Part shown: positions 32,744-40,379 of the stretch, piece after piece | Numbering within the stretch: the stretch's first letter is position 1 | Layout of the letters: each line of letters opens with the position of its first letter | Source of the DNA: Parvicella sp964387945 | GTDB lineage: Bacteria > Bacteroidota > Bacteroidia > Flavobacteriales_D > Parvicellaceae | Direction of reading: 5' to 3' | Length of the DNA stretch: 64,000 nucleotides | NCBI GenBank assembly: GCA_964387945.1 | Contig: CAYLYX010000013.1 | Span: 1-64,000 of the forward strand | The notes under the pieces: model-generated | What the model was told of the DNA's origin: nothing | What the model saw: only the letters and a program-made list of their open reading frames with translations | Databases searched by the model: none | Position numbers and translations under genes: made by a program

Positions 32744-33667
32744 TTGAAGGTGCTTCGTAGTTTAACCATAGTAGGGTTGATCCTTGTGACCTGTCAAGGT
32801 TTTTTTTCGCAGAAATTATTTGAGTATTCAGATACACTCAACAAAACGCGAAGAAATTGGGTGTGGATTACCGAAGGTGTTGGAGCTTCGTCATCTATTT
32901 TTCTTTTAAATCAAGTATGGTATAAAAATTATCCTCGCTCTCCGTTGCACTCGTTTAATGATAACGATCAGTGGTTGCAGATGGACAAAGTCGGACATGC
33001 AATGACGAGTTATTACATTGGTATGGCGGGTAACGAAATGATGAAGTGGAGTGGTGTGGATCAGAAGAAATCGGTGCTATTTGGAAGTACGCTTGGGTTG
33101 GTCTACCTTACAGGTGTTGAGTTGCTAGATGGGACATCAGCACAATGGGGTTTTAGTTGGGGAGACATGGCTGCAAATGCATCGGGCACATTACTGGTGG
33201 GAGGTCAGGAACTATTATGGGGTGAGCAGCGCATTAAAATGAAGGTAAGCGCACATCAAACGACTTATGCGTTGTATCGACCGAATTTATTGGGGTCAAC
33301 GACACTAGAAAGATTATTGAAGGATTATAATGGACAAACCTATTGGTTGAGTCTCAATTTGAAATCCATGTTTTTCCAAAAGCTAGATAAGTTTCCGGGA
33401 TGGTTAAACGTGGCCATGGGTTACGGAGCGGAAGAAATGGTAGCAGGTTCAGAAGGTGCTGATTTTTGCTTAGAGCATCCCGATCTTTGTGGTGCATTGA
33501 ATCCACATCGTCAATGGTATTTTTCTTTGGATGTAGACCTTACCCAAATAGAATGGAAGCGAAAAGTCTTTAAAGCAATTTTCGGCAGCTTTGGATGGAT
33601 CAAATTCCCTGCTCCTACACTTGAGTTTGGGGGAGGGAAAACCAACTTTTACTGGTTTTATTTCTGA
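32744..33667 (+). CDS. DUF2279 family protein
   Basis: This is a 307-residue exported protein. A signal segment (KVLRSLTIVGLILVTCQGFFS) is followed by the DUF2279/YfiM-like region (about 75-165: MDKVGHAMTSYYIGMAGNEMM and then ELLDGTSAQWGFSWGDMAAN). Function is unknown; envelope location is likely. The TTG start at 32744 lies inside TAGTTTTG (32739-32746), a full -7 match. If that box is used, translation would begin at the GTG at 32750 instead. The stop region overlaps the convergent menG gene by ten bases. Confidence 0.85.
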   Translation: MKVLRSLTIVGLILVTCQGFFSQKLFEYSDTLNKTRRNWVWITEGVGASSSIFLLNQVWYKNYPRSPLHSFNDNDQWLQMDKVGHAMTSYYIGMAGNEMMKWSGVDQKKSVLFGSTLGLVYLTGVELLDGTSAQWGFSWGDMAANASGTLLVGGQELLWGEQRIKMKVSAHQTTYALYRPNLLGSTTLERLLKDYNGQTYWLSLNLKSMFFQKLDKFPGWLNVAMGYGAEEMVAGSEGADFCLEHPDLCGALNPHRQWYFSLDVDLTQIEWKRKVFKAIFGSFGWIKFPAPTLEFGGGKTNFYWFYF

Positions 33668-34383
33668 CCGGTATAAATCGTAGCAATACCTCCTGAAACC
33701 TCTTTTTTAGCAAGATTAGTGTATCCCACCTTAGACAGAATATCAAGGAAAGCCTGTCCTTCTGGAAAAGCATTTACTGATTCGGGCAAGTAGGTGTATG
33801 CCGAAGCGTCCTTCGAAATAGCGTTACCCACTTTGGGAAGAACATATTTTGAGTAGAAATTGAAACTTTGCTTTACTGGAAATTTTTTGGGTTTTGAAAA
33901 CTCCAGAATGGCCACAATTCCGTTTGGACGTAACACACGAAACATTTCTCCCAATCCCTTTTCAAGGTTTTCAAAATTTCTTACTCCAAACCCTACGGTT
34001 ATGGCATCAAAAGAATTTTCATCAAAGGGCAAATCCTCCGAATCGCCATATTGAAGCGTAATGACCTTGTCGTATCCTTTTCTTAGGATTTTGTCTTTCC
34101 CTTTTTCCAACATTCCATTAGAAATGTCAACTCCCGTAATTGCTTTGGGGTTTAACTTGAGTGACTCAATGGCAAAGTCACCTGTACCCGTTGCGATATC
34201 CAAAATTTCTTTAGGGTCACTTTTGGAAATTATCCGGATTGCTCGCTTTCGCCACAGTTTATCAATCCCCATAGACAGCAAGTGATTCAAGAAATCATAC
34301 TTGTGAGAGATGTTGTCAAACATATCTGCCACTTGCTCCTTTTTGCCTTTCTCAGAGTCTTTATAAGGTTTTACTTCAGCCAT
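33658..34383 (-). CDS. ubiE: Demethylmenaquinone methyltransferase MenG/UbiE
   Basis: This enzyme methylates demethylmenaquinone with SAM in the last step of menaquinone synthesis. SAM motifs: ILDIATGTGDFAIE (about 60-73), ITGVDISNGMLEKGK, and FDAITVGFGVRNF; the C-terminal family pattern is ISKDASAYTYLPESVNAFPEG. The length of 241 residues is typical. As Bacteroidota use menaquinone, the MenG role is inferred. The promoter -7 box TATCTTTG ends only four bases before the ATG. It overlaps the convergent DUF2279 gene by ten bases. Confidence 0.95.
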   Translation of the reverse strand: MAEVKPYKDSEKGKKEQVADMFDNISHKYDFLNHLLSMGIDKLWRKRAIRIISKSDPKEILDIATGTGDFAIESLKLNPKAITGVDISNGMLEKGKDKILRKGYDKVITLQYGDSEDLPFDENSFDAITVGFGVRNFENLEKGLGEMFRVLRPNGIVAILEFSKPKKFPVKQSFNFYSKYVLPKVGNAISKDASAYTYLPESVNAFPEGQAFLDILSKVGYTNLAKKEVSGGIATIYTGQK

Positions 34384-34387
34384 GCGT

Positions 34388-34420
34388 CAAAGATAGCCCA
34401 CTTTCTTCAATTCTAACCAA
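34388..34420 (-). promoter_or_regulatory. menG/ubiE promoter, possibly leaderless
   Basis: On the minus strand TTG (34420-34418), a 22-base spacer and TATCTTTG (34395-34388) precede the ATG by only four bases. The rest of the 135-base divergent gap up to 34518 shows no clear promoter for the DUF1573 gene. Confidence 0.65.
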
Positions 34421-34518
34421 TTTGTTAATGAATTCCTAATTGTTGTTATACATGAGTTAACGAAAGAAAGAGGCAGTGAATATCAGCTTAAATTGCACGT
34501 AACCAAAAATTTACAAAT

Positions 34519-34905
34519 ATGAAAACGATCTTATTTTTTACCGTTATTTTAGTGTTTTCAGCAGCAAAGGTGAAAGCTCAGGCAAAAGCACATTTCCCAG
34601 AAATGATACATGATTTTGATACGCTTACCCAATACGGCAAGTGTCAGCACGATTTTATGTTAATCAACACGGGAGACGAACCTTTGGTTATAGCTAATGT
34701 TAAAACCTCTTGCGGTTGCGATGTCCCAAATTGGGATAAAGAACCCGTGTTACCAGGAGATACCACTTATGTAAACTATAAGTACGACTCTAAACGGATA
34801 GGTCCCATCAATAAAACGATGACTATTCAGTCTAATGACCCCGAGAACCCCGTCATTGTTGTAAGAGTTAAAGGCTTAATTTTACCTAAAGAAGAGCAAA
34901 ATTAG
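34519..34905 (+). CDS. DUF1573 domain-containing secreted protein
   Basis: This 128-residue protein has a signal peptide (KTILFFTVILVFSAAKVKA) and a single DUF1573 immunoglobulin-like domain: a HDFDTLTQYGKCQHDFMLINTG opening, the hallmark VKTSCGCDVPNW with a C-G-C, then PGDTTYVNYKYDSKRIGP and a closing NDPENPVIVVRVKG. The family is common in Bacteroidota; function unknown. Its stop shares four bases with the convergent scoB gene (TTAG). Confidence 0.9.
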   Translation: MKTILFFTVILVFSAAKVKAQAKAHFPEMIHDFDTLTQYGKCQHDFMLINTGDEPLVIANVKTSCGCDVPNWDKEPVLPGDTTYVNYKYDSKRIGPINKTMTIQSNDPENPVIVVRVKGLILPKEEQN

Positions 34906-35558
34906 ACCTTCATTTCAGGTACATCGCCATCTATAATTAGTTGAGCTTCTGTAGCTGCTTTGATTTCTTCAACGCTGACTCCTGGAGCTCTTTCTAACAA
35001 TCGAAGACCTCCTTCTGGTAATACTTCCATCACACAAAGATTAGTAACGATCTTTTTAACGCAATTTACACCCGTAAGAGGAAGAGAGCATTCTTTTAGA
35101 ATTTTACTTTCTCCTCTTTTATTGGTATGCATCATGGCAACAATAATGTTATCTGCAGAAGCAACTAAGTCCATCGCTCCTCCCATTCCTTTTACCATCT
35201 TACCAGGGATTTTCCAGTTGGCGATGTCTCCATTTTCTGAAACCTCCATTGCTCCTAGAACAGTTAGTTGAACGTGTTGTCCACGAATCATCGAAAAACT
35301 AGTTGCGGAGTCGAAATAAGCTGCGCCTGGCATAGCGGTAATTGTTTGTTTTCCAGCGTTGATTAAGTCAGCATCTTCCTCTCCTTCGTATGGAAATGGT
35401 CCCATTCCTAAAATGCCATTTTCACTTTGAAATTCTACCTCAATACCTTCGGGAATATAGTTTGCAACTAATGTTGGAATTCCGATACCTAGATTAACGT
35501 ACCAGCCATCTTCTAATTCTTTTGCTATTCTCTGTGCTATTTGATTTTTTGTTAACAT
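34902..35558 (-). CDS. scoB: Succinyl-CoA:3-ketoacid CoA-transferase subunit B
   Basis: This is the beta subunit of a 3-oxoacid CoA-transferase, used in ketone-body/acetoacetate activation. The catalytic Glu is in FQSENGILGMGP (near residue 48); other family segments are GIPTLVANYIPEG, then KMVKGMGGAMDLVASADN and the ending LIIDGDVPEMKV. The length of 218 residues is typical. Normally scoA and scoB are adjacent; here a four-helix-bundle gene and its flanks separate them by 464 bases. Transcription presumably still runs from scoA through the insert. Confidence 0.95.
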   Translation of the reverse strand: MLTKNQIAQRIAKELEDGWYVNLGIGIPTLVANYIPEGIEVEFQSENGILGMGPFPYEGEEDADLINAGKQTITAMPGAAYFDSATSFSMIRGQHVQLTVLGAMEVSENGDIANWKIPGKMVKGMGGAMDLVASADNIIVAMMHTNKRGESKILKECSLPLTGVNCVKKIVTNLCVMEVLPEGGLRLLERAPGVSVEEIKAATEAQLIIDGDVPEMKV

Positions 35559-35597
35559 ATCTGTTAAAATTTACCAATGTAATAATTAATCAATGTA
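35559..35597. repeat. AT-rich repeat, downstream flank of the four-helix-bundle gene
   Basis: This segment consists of words like AATGTAATAATTAATCAATG and contains AATGTAATAAT (35576-35586), whose inverse ATTATTACATT lies at 35993-36003 on the other side of the gene. It separates the inserted gene from scoB. Confidence 0.5.
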
Positions 35598-35948
35598 TTA
35601 ATAATTTCGTTTGCTTGAGCTGAGTATTTTGTAAACGATCAACCCAAGTTCCCTAATGCTTTTCTCTAAGTCTTCATCAAAAGGGTAAGATTCTGAATGT
35701 TTGCATAGGATCAGCCAATATTTAGTCTCCTCAAGTTCCTTTGCGGCAATCTTTACTTTATGAACAAAGTCTGATTTACTTTCGGCATTTTGAGCTTCAC
35801 AAATATTTGCGCCTATAGAGGTGCCACTCCTTAGTAACTGGTTCGCAATGACTTTTTTATTCAAGCTATCTAGTTTTTCACAAAACGTAATGACCTTCAA
35901 AGAAAAATCTATGCTTTTATCTACAACTGGATTCCCTTTAGTGATCAT
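35598..35948 (-). CDS. Four helix bundle protein (23S rRNA intervening-sequence/S23 family)
   Basis: This 116-residue protein has the S23/TIGR02436 pattern: an opening NPVVDKSIDFSLKVITFCEKL, the signature LLRSGTSIGANICEAQNAES, and KIAAKELEETKYWLILC before a final helix. Members form pentameric four-helix bundles; relatives occur inside 23S rRNA intervening sequences and as Avd in diversity-generating retroelements, but free-standing copies like this have no known role. No reverse transcriptase or rRNA is near. It lies between scoA and scoB on the same strand, within AT-rich repeats that form an 11-bp inverted repeat, so it is likely an insertion. Confidence 0.92.
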   Translation of the reverse strand: MITKGNPVVDKSIDFSLKVITFCEKLDSLNKKVIANQLLRSGTSIGANICEAQNAESKSDFVHKVKIAAKELEETKYWLILCKHSESYPFDEDLEKSIRELGLIVYKILSSSKRNY

Positions 35949-36022
35949 AACGCTTCACAAATTATAGTGTCTAATTATTTGGCAATTGTTTCATTATTAC
36001 ATTAATCCATTGCTAAATTGCA
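35949..36022. repeat. AT-rich repeat, upstream flank of the four-helix-bundle gene
   Basis: The 74 bases between the scoA stop and this gene's ATG contain degenerate words such as ggcaattgtttcattattac and ccattgctaaattgc. ATTATTACATT (35993-36003) is the exact inverse of AATGTAATAAT on the other side. The word style resembles that in front of trmB (8487-8542). Confidence 0.5.
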
Positions 36023-36721
36023 TCAAGACCTTTGTCTTACAGTCCTTTGCTCAATCCTCTTCTCATAGTTCGTTCCTTTGAAAATTCGTTGAACAAAAAT
36101 TCCTGGAATATGAATTTCGTTTGGATCCAATTGACCTAAAGGCACCAGTTCTTCTACTTCGGCAATCGTGATCTTTCCTGCACCGCACATATTTGGATTA
36201 AAATTTCTTGCAGTTCCCTTAAAGATGAGGTTTCCTGCTTCGTCTCCTTTCCATGCTTTTACGATGGAGAAATCAGCTTCAAAAGCCTTTTCCATGACGT
36301 ACATCTTTCCGTTGAATTCTCTCGTTTCCTTTCCTTCTGCTACTTCCGTTCCATAACCTGCAGGAGTGTAGAAAGCCGGAATACCTGCTTGTGCTGCGCG
36401 ACACTTTTCAGCTAAAGTTCCTTGAGGAGTAAGCTCTACGTCAAGTTCTCCACTCAACATTTGTCGCTCAAATTCATCGTTTTCCCCTACATAGGAAGAA
36501 ATCATTTTTTTGATTTGCTTTCCTTTCAGCAAAAGACCTAGTCCGAAATCATCGACACCAGCATTATTAGAAATACACGTAAGGTCATTAATACCCAACC
36601 GCACCATTTCTGAAATACAATTTTCAGGAATTCCGCATAACCCAAATCCACCTAGCATGATGGTCATTCCACTTTCAATTCCCGCGCACGCCTCTTTAGC
36701 ATTTGCCACTACTTTATTCAT
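36023..36721 (-). CDS. scoA: Succinyl-CoA:3-ketoacid CoA-transferase subunit A
   Basis: This is the alpha subunit partner of ScoB. The glycine-rich family motif GGFGLCGIPEN lies near residues 23-33; other conserved parts are CISNNAGVDDFGLGLLL, GTLAEKCRAAQAGIPAFYTPAG and the ending of the form KRIEQRTVRQRS. The length of 232 residues is standard and the C-terminus looks complete, so the downstream insertion did not damage it. A minus-strand -7 box TAGATTTG (36764-36757) lies 35 bases before the ATG. Confidence 0.95.
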   Translation of the reverse strand: MNKVVANAKEACAGIESGMTIMLGGFGLCGIPENCISEMVRLGINDLTCISNNAGVDDFGLGLLLKGKQIKKMISSYVGENDEFERQMLSGELDVELTPQGTLAEKCRAAQAGIPAFYTPAGYGTEVAEGKETREFNGKMYVMEKAFEADFSIVKAWKGDEAGNLIFKGTARNFNPNMCGAGKITIAEVEELVPLGQLDPNEIHIPGIFVQRIFKGTNYEKRIEQRTVRQRS

Positions 36722-36756
36722 ATCATCAACCTTTGAAGTTCAACGATTCGAATATA

Positions 36757-36764
36757 CAAATCTA
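36757..36764 (-). promoter_or_regulatory. -7 box of the sco operon
   Basis: The minus strand reads TAGATTTG, a full TAnnTTTG match. No correctly spaced TTG is seen. Confidence 0.45.
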
Positions 36765-36793
36765 AAGTGAAAATGGGTCGGAAAAAATGAGAT

Positions 36794-39427
36794 TTATGGA
36801 GTATCCCATACATCATTCTCATCCTCTTCTTGTCCCCATAAATTGAGCCCATCGTTTCCGTCTTCAGGGAACTCTATCAGTCCAGGGTCGGCCATATTTG
36901 AAACACTACAATCCAATGGGTCGGTTATAATACTTGCGGGTTTTGGGAAATCTTCCTGACTAATGTTGATGGTGCTGTCCTCGTATACCTTATGCATATA
37001 ATATGCCCAAATGGGTAGTGCCATGTTAGTTCCCATTCCCAATTGTAGGCTCCTAAAACGAACCGATCGATCCTCAGCACCTACCCAAACCCCAGAAACG
37101 AGGTCTGGAGTTAAGCCCATGAACCAACCGTCTGACTGATTCTGCGTTGTTCCTGTTTTTCCGGCAATGGGCATTTTTAACCCTGCGTAAGGGCGAGACT
37201 CCGTTTGTTTTCCTCTTATTCGAATGGCTGTTCCTCCGAGAAGTGCTTTACCATCTGAGCGCTTTGCCGTAGGATGATAAATTCCTGACGTTACGTTTTT
37301 CATCATCGAAAGCATCGTATAGGCTGTTTCTTTACTCCACACTTCTTGGATAACCTGATTGGGTTCGTAAATGATGTTTCCGTTACCGTCTTCAATTCGA
37401 TTGATAAAGGTGGGTTCAATGTAAATACCTTCATTGACAAAGGCGCACATACCGCCCACCATCTCAAATACACTCAGGTCAAATACACCCAGCGCCATGG
37501 CAGGAACTGCCTGTACGTATGAACTGTCAATACCCAATTGAATCACACGGTTTCTAACTTTGTTTGGAAGTGCACCGTTCTGAATCCCAATAATAAAGGC
37601 AGTAATGTTGTTCATTGAGGCAGCCAGAGCAAATGGGACTGGAGTAGGCTCAAATGAAAATTTTGCTCCAGCATTTCCGGGACACCATAGTTTGTTACGA
37701 TACTTGTTGTAGGGCACTTCAACGCAGTGTTGCTTATCCACAATCATATCGCAAACGGAAATCGCTTTTTCTTCGATGGCTGTAGCGTAAACAAAAGGTT
37801 TAAAAGTAGATCCTACCTGTCTCCTTCCTTTCATCACCATATCGTATTGGAAGTAGTGGAAATTGGGTCCGCCCACCCATGCTTTGATGTGTCCGTTGTG
37901 AGGATTCATTGAAACCAATGAAGCCCGAAGTATTTCTTTGTGGTATCGAATCGAATCCATCGGACTTAGAACCGTATCTTTTTCATAATTTTCAGACTGC
38001 CAATCAAAGATCTTCATTGGTTTAGGCGTGTTGAAAATCTCTACGATTTGTTCCTGCGTTCGAATGGGTTCATTATGATGACAGTATTCACAATGGAAGT
38101 GAGTAGGCGTTTGTCCTTCAGTAACAGGTTGAATGTTTTCGGGGTTGTTGGGGCTTATTTTTACTTTTTTGATCCATATGCTGGGCCGTTCACAATCTGC
38201 ACAGACCTTACCAGTAAACTGTTTGTACATCTGCGATTGATGCATCGCAGTTAGCATGATCGTGTCAATTTGTCCTTGATCTAAATCATTAGAAAAGGGA
38301 GGGTTCTTCCATTTTTGGTTGTTTTCAAAGAAGTCTTCCTGTAGTTCATGCTTTAGATGTTCTTGGACGGCCCATTCGGCATAACCCTGTAATTTAGAGT
38401 CTATAGTAGTGTGAATCTTAAGACCATCAGAGTAGATGCTGTAAGGACTTCCATCGCTCTTGGCAATTTTGTAAGAACCATCAGGGTTTTTTGCGTTGAG
38501 CAGATTGGTCACTTCTCCACGTAAGGTCTCTCTAAAATAAGGAGCCAACCCAGTTTGATGATCAACCCTAGTATAGTTTAAACCTAAAGGCAGGACACGA
38601 ATCGAGTCATATTCCGTTTTCGTGATAAAATCATTCTTAAGCATTTGAGAGAGAACCACCTCACGTCTTAGCAAGGTCGTGTCGGGTTTTCTTAACGGAT
38701 TGAACACGGATGGATTTTTTGCCATCCCGACTAGCATCGCAGCTTCGTGGATTTCAAGGTCGATTGGTTTCTTGCCAAAATACACCATGGCTGCCGAATT
38801 AATTCCAACTGCGTTGTTCAAGAAGTCAAACTTGTTGAAGTACATGGCGATGATCTCCTCTTTGGTGTAATTCTTTTCAAGACGAGTTGCAATGATCCAC
38901 TCTTTAAACTTTCGCTTTACCAGTTCTAACTTTGTCAGCTTCTTTCTAGGAAAGAGCATCTTCGCTAACTGCTGTGTAATGGTACTTCCACCACCTTGGT
39001 CGTCACCAGTAACCACTCCCTTGATCACCCTTGCTGTGGCACGAATATCTACTCCGGAATGTTGGTGAAAGCGTTCATCTTCTGTAGCAATCAATGCATT
39101 GATCAAATAGGGAGAGAGTTCATTGTAATAAGCGTTAGTTCGGTTTTCAATAAAATATTTTCCCAATTCGATTCCATCTTCAGAATAAACGACCGAAGCC
39201 AAGTTACTCTTTGGGTTTTCCAACTCTTCAAACCCAGGAAGGTCGTCATCACTTTCTGCCCAAATCAAAGCTCCTCGAATGCCAAGGTAAGGAGAAAGGC
39301 AAGCCAGCCAGACCAATACAACGATCGTCCACTGAACCCATTTCTTCAGCTTTTTCTTAGGGTTTTTCTCTTTTTTCTGGGGTTGTTGTGAGATGTCAGA
39401 TGTAGTTGTCTCCTCAGGTGTGTTCAT
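36794..39427 (-). CDS. Class A penicillin-binding protein (PBP1A)
   Basis: This is a bifunctional peptidoglycan glycosyltransferase/transpeptidase, 877 residues. One N-terminal membrane helix (about 30-50) precedes the GT51 domain with ATEDERFHQHSG, GGSTITQQLAK and KRKFKEWIIATRLEKNYTK. The transpeptidase has GSTFKPF (SxxK), ASMNN (SxN) and KTGTTQNQSDGWF (KTG). Between them lies an insert with CADC and CEYC that looks like a zinc ribbon. A TTG at 39439 would extend the frame, but the -7 box TACATTTG (39455-39448) lies too close, so the ATG at 39427 is chosen. It stands alone, 72 bases upstream-side of scoA. Confidence 0.95.
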   Translation of the reverse strand: MNTPEETTTSDISQQPQKKEKNPKKKLKKWVQWTIVVLVWLACLSPYLGIRGALIWAESDDDLPGFEELENPKSNLASVVYSEDGIELGKYFIENRTNAYYNELSPYLINALIATEDERFHQHSGVDIRATARVIKGVVTGDDQGGGSTITQQLAKMLFPRKKLTKLELVKRKFKEWIIATRLEKNYTKEEIIAMYFNKFDFLNNAVGINSAAMVYFGKKPIDLEIHEAAMLVGMAKNPSVFNPLRKPDTTLLRREVVLSQMLKNDFITKTEYDSIRVLPLGLNYTRVDHQTGLAPYFRETLRGEVTNLLNAKNPDGSYKIAKSDGSPYSIYSDGLKIHTTIDSKLQGYAEWAVQEHLKHELQEDFFENNQKWKNPPFSNDLDQGQIDTIMLTAMHQSQMYKQFTGKVCADCERPSIWIKKVKISPNNPENIQPVTEGQTPTHFHCEYCHHNEPIRTQEQIVEIFNTPKPMKIFDWQSENYEKDTVLSPMDSIRYHKEILRASLVSMNPHNGHIKAWVGGPNFHYFQYDMVMKGRRQVGSTFKPFVYATAIEEKAISVCDMIVDKQHCVEVPYNKYRNKLWCPGNAGAKFSFEPTPVPFALAASMNNITAFIIGIQNGALPNKVRNRVIQLGIDSSYVQAVPAMALGVFDLSVFEMVGGMCAFVNEGIYIEPTFINRIEDGNGNIIYEPNQVIQEVWSKETAYTMLSMMKNVTSGIYHPTAKRSDGKALLGGTAIRIRGKQTESRPYAGLKMPIAGKTGTTQNQSDGWFMGLTPDLVSGVWVGAEDRSVRFRSLQLGMGTNMALPIWAYYMHKVYEDSTINISQEDFPKPASIITDPLDCSVSNMADPGLIEFPEDGNDGLNLWGQEEDENDVWDTP

Positions 39428-39447
39428 TCTTCCATGCAATATCGGTT

Positions 39448-39455
39448 CAAATGTA
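39448..39455 (-). promoter_or_regulatory. -7 box of the PBP1A gene
   Basis: The minus strand reads TACATTTG. It lies 20 bases before the ATG at 39427 and argues against the TTG at 39439. Confidence 0.55.
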
Positions 39456-39554
39456 GAAAAAAAATATGCAGTTCACCTGAAGAGTTAAGTAACTGTTGAT
39501 AAATGTTTATTATTTGGAGAGAATATTCTTTCCTTTGCATCAGATGACAACTAC

Positions 39555-39788
39555 ATGAGTGACGATAGAGGTTTTAAGGATTATGTGAAATACAGCACCT
39601 TTGCGATCCAAATGGGCGTGACTGTTTTTCTTGGAGCCTATTTAGGTAAGTATCTGGATGGGAAATACCCTGCTGATAAAAAGTGGTTTACCATGGTGTT
39701 TACCATTTTAGCTGTAGGAATAGCATTGTTTAATTTACTTCGTCAGTTGAAAAAGGACGAGGAAAAAAGGAAGTCGAATGAAGATTGA
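39555..39788 (+). CDS. AtpZ/AtpI-like ATP synthase accessory protein
   Basis: This 77-residue protein has two membrane helices (about 14-34 and 47-65) with GVTVFLGAYLGKYLDGKYP between the charged ends, the AtpZ (Ca2+/Mg2+-transporting F0F1-associated) pattern. Such proteins sit at the head of ATP synthase operons and help assembly or ion supply. The C-terminus is very charged (KKDEEKRK). It overlaps the next gene by 11 bases. Upstream, TTCCTTTG (39530-39537) is one base off the -7 consensus. Confidence 0.85.
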   Translation: MSDDRGFKDYVKYSTFAIQMGVTVFLGAYLGKYLDGKYPADKKWFTMVFTILAVGIALFNLLRQLKKDEEKRKSNED

Positions 39789-40218
39789 ATTCTCCAAAAA
39801 GATCGTTGTTCGTTTTTTGATAACCGTTGTTTTGGTGTTACTTCTAGCCGGTGGAATTCACTGTTTTATTCTTGATAAACTCGATGCTAGCCCAGGTTCG
39901 GTGATTTATACAAGTTACGGGGCGCAATTCTTATTGAGTATAAGTTCGTTTTTACTACTTGCTCGTTTTAGTCAAAAGCGTGGAGATCAAGTGGGTTTCG
40001 CTTTTTTGGGGTTGAGTTTGGTTAAGTTTCTGGCTTATATACTAGGTTTTCGAATCTATTTTAGAGTGGATGGTGAAGTGAGCCAAATGGAGTACGCTAT
40101 CTTTTTTGTGCCTTATATTTTAGCATTGGCTGTAGAGATCGGTTATCTCGTTTATGTGTTGAACAAAATTCCAGTTGACCCCGATAAGGTAGTTGTCTTT
40201 GAAGACGAGGAGGAGTAA
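39778..40218 (+). CDS. Hypothetical membrane protein at the atpI position
   Basis: This 146-residue protein has four membrane helices (about 10-30, 43-60, 72-92, 106-130) and a charged C-terminal tail. It lies where atpI stands in other phyla, between atpZ and atpB, but I see no AtpI signature; similar proteins at this place in Flavobacteriia are, as I recall, labelled DUF6168. A role in c-ring assembly is a guess from position. It overlaps atpZ by 11 bases and is separated from atpB by 161 bases with an independent promoter box. Confidence 0.75.
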   Translation: MKIEFSKKIVVRFLITVVLVLLLAGGIHCFILDKLDASPGSVIYTSYGAQFLLSISSFLLLARFSQKRGDQVGFAFLGLSLVKFLAYILGFRIYFRVDGEVSQMEYAIFFVPYILALAVEIGYLVYVLNKIPVDPDKVVVFEDEEE

Positions 40219-40335
40219 TTAACGCTAATGGGCGTTCATTTCGCTTTAATACCTGAAAACAAAAGGTTTATCTAATTTTATTAACAGTTGAAAAAGATAA
40301 TTGTGTTTTTCTTTTTCGTAAAAGAAGGAAATACA

Positions 40336-40343
40336 TACTTTTG
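40336..40343 (+). promoter_or_regulatory. -7 box of the atpBEFHAG operon
   Basis: TACTTTTG fully matches TAnnTTTG and lies 36 bases before the atpB ATG (40380). The longest frame starts at 40341, inside this box, so that start is rejected. The rest of the 161-base gap is AT-rich with a simple inverted repeat (GAAAAAGA 40290-40297, TCTTTTTC 40310-40317). Confidence 0.6.
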
Positions 40344-40379
40344 CCGCTGATTTTAAAAACAAGACTCAAAAAAAGAGTT

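Noticed and set aside
35598..35948. Diversity-generating retroelement suggested by the Avd-like four-helix-bundle protein
   Set aside because: No reverse transcriptase, no template/variable repeat pair and no CLec-fold target gene are in the window.
40290..40317. GAAAAAGA / TCTTTTTC inverted repeat before atpB
   Set aside because: Low-complexity A/T runs; too simple to call a regulatory site.
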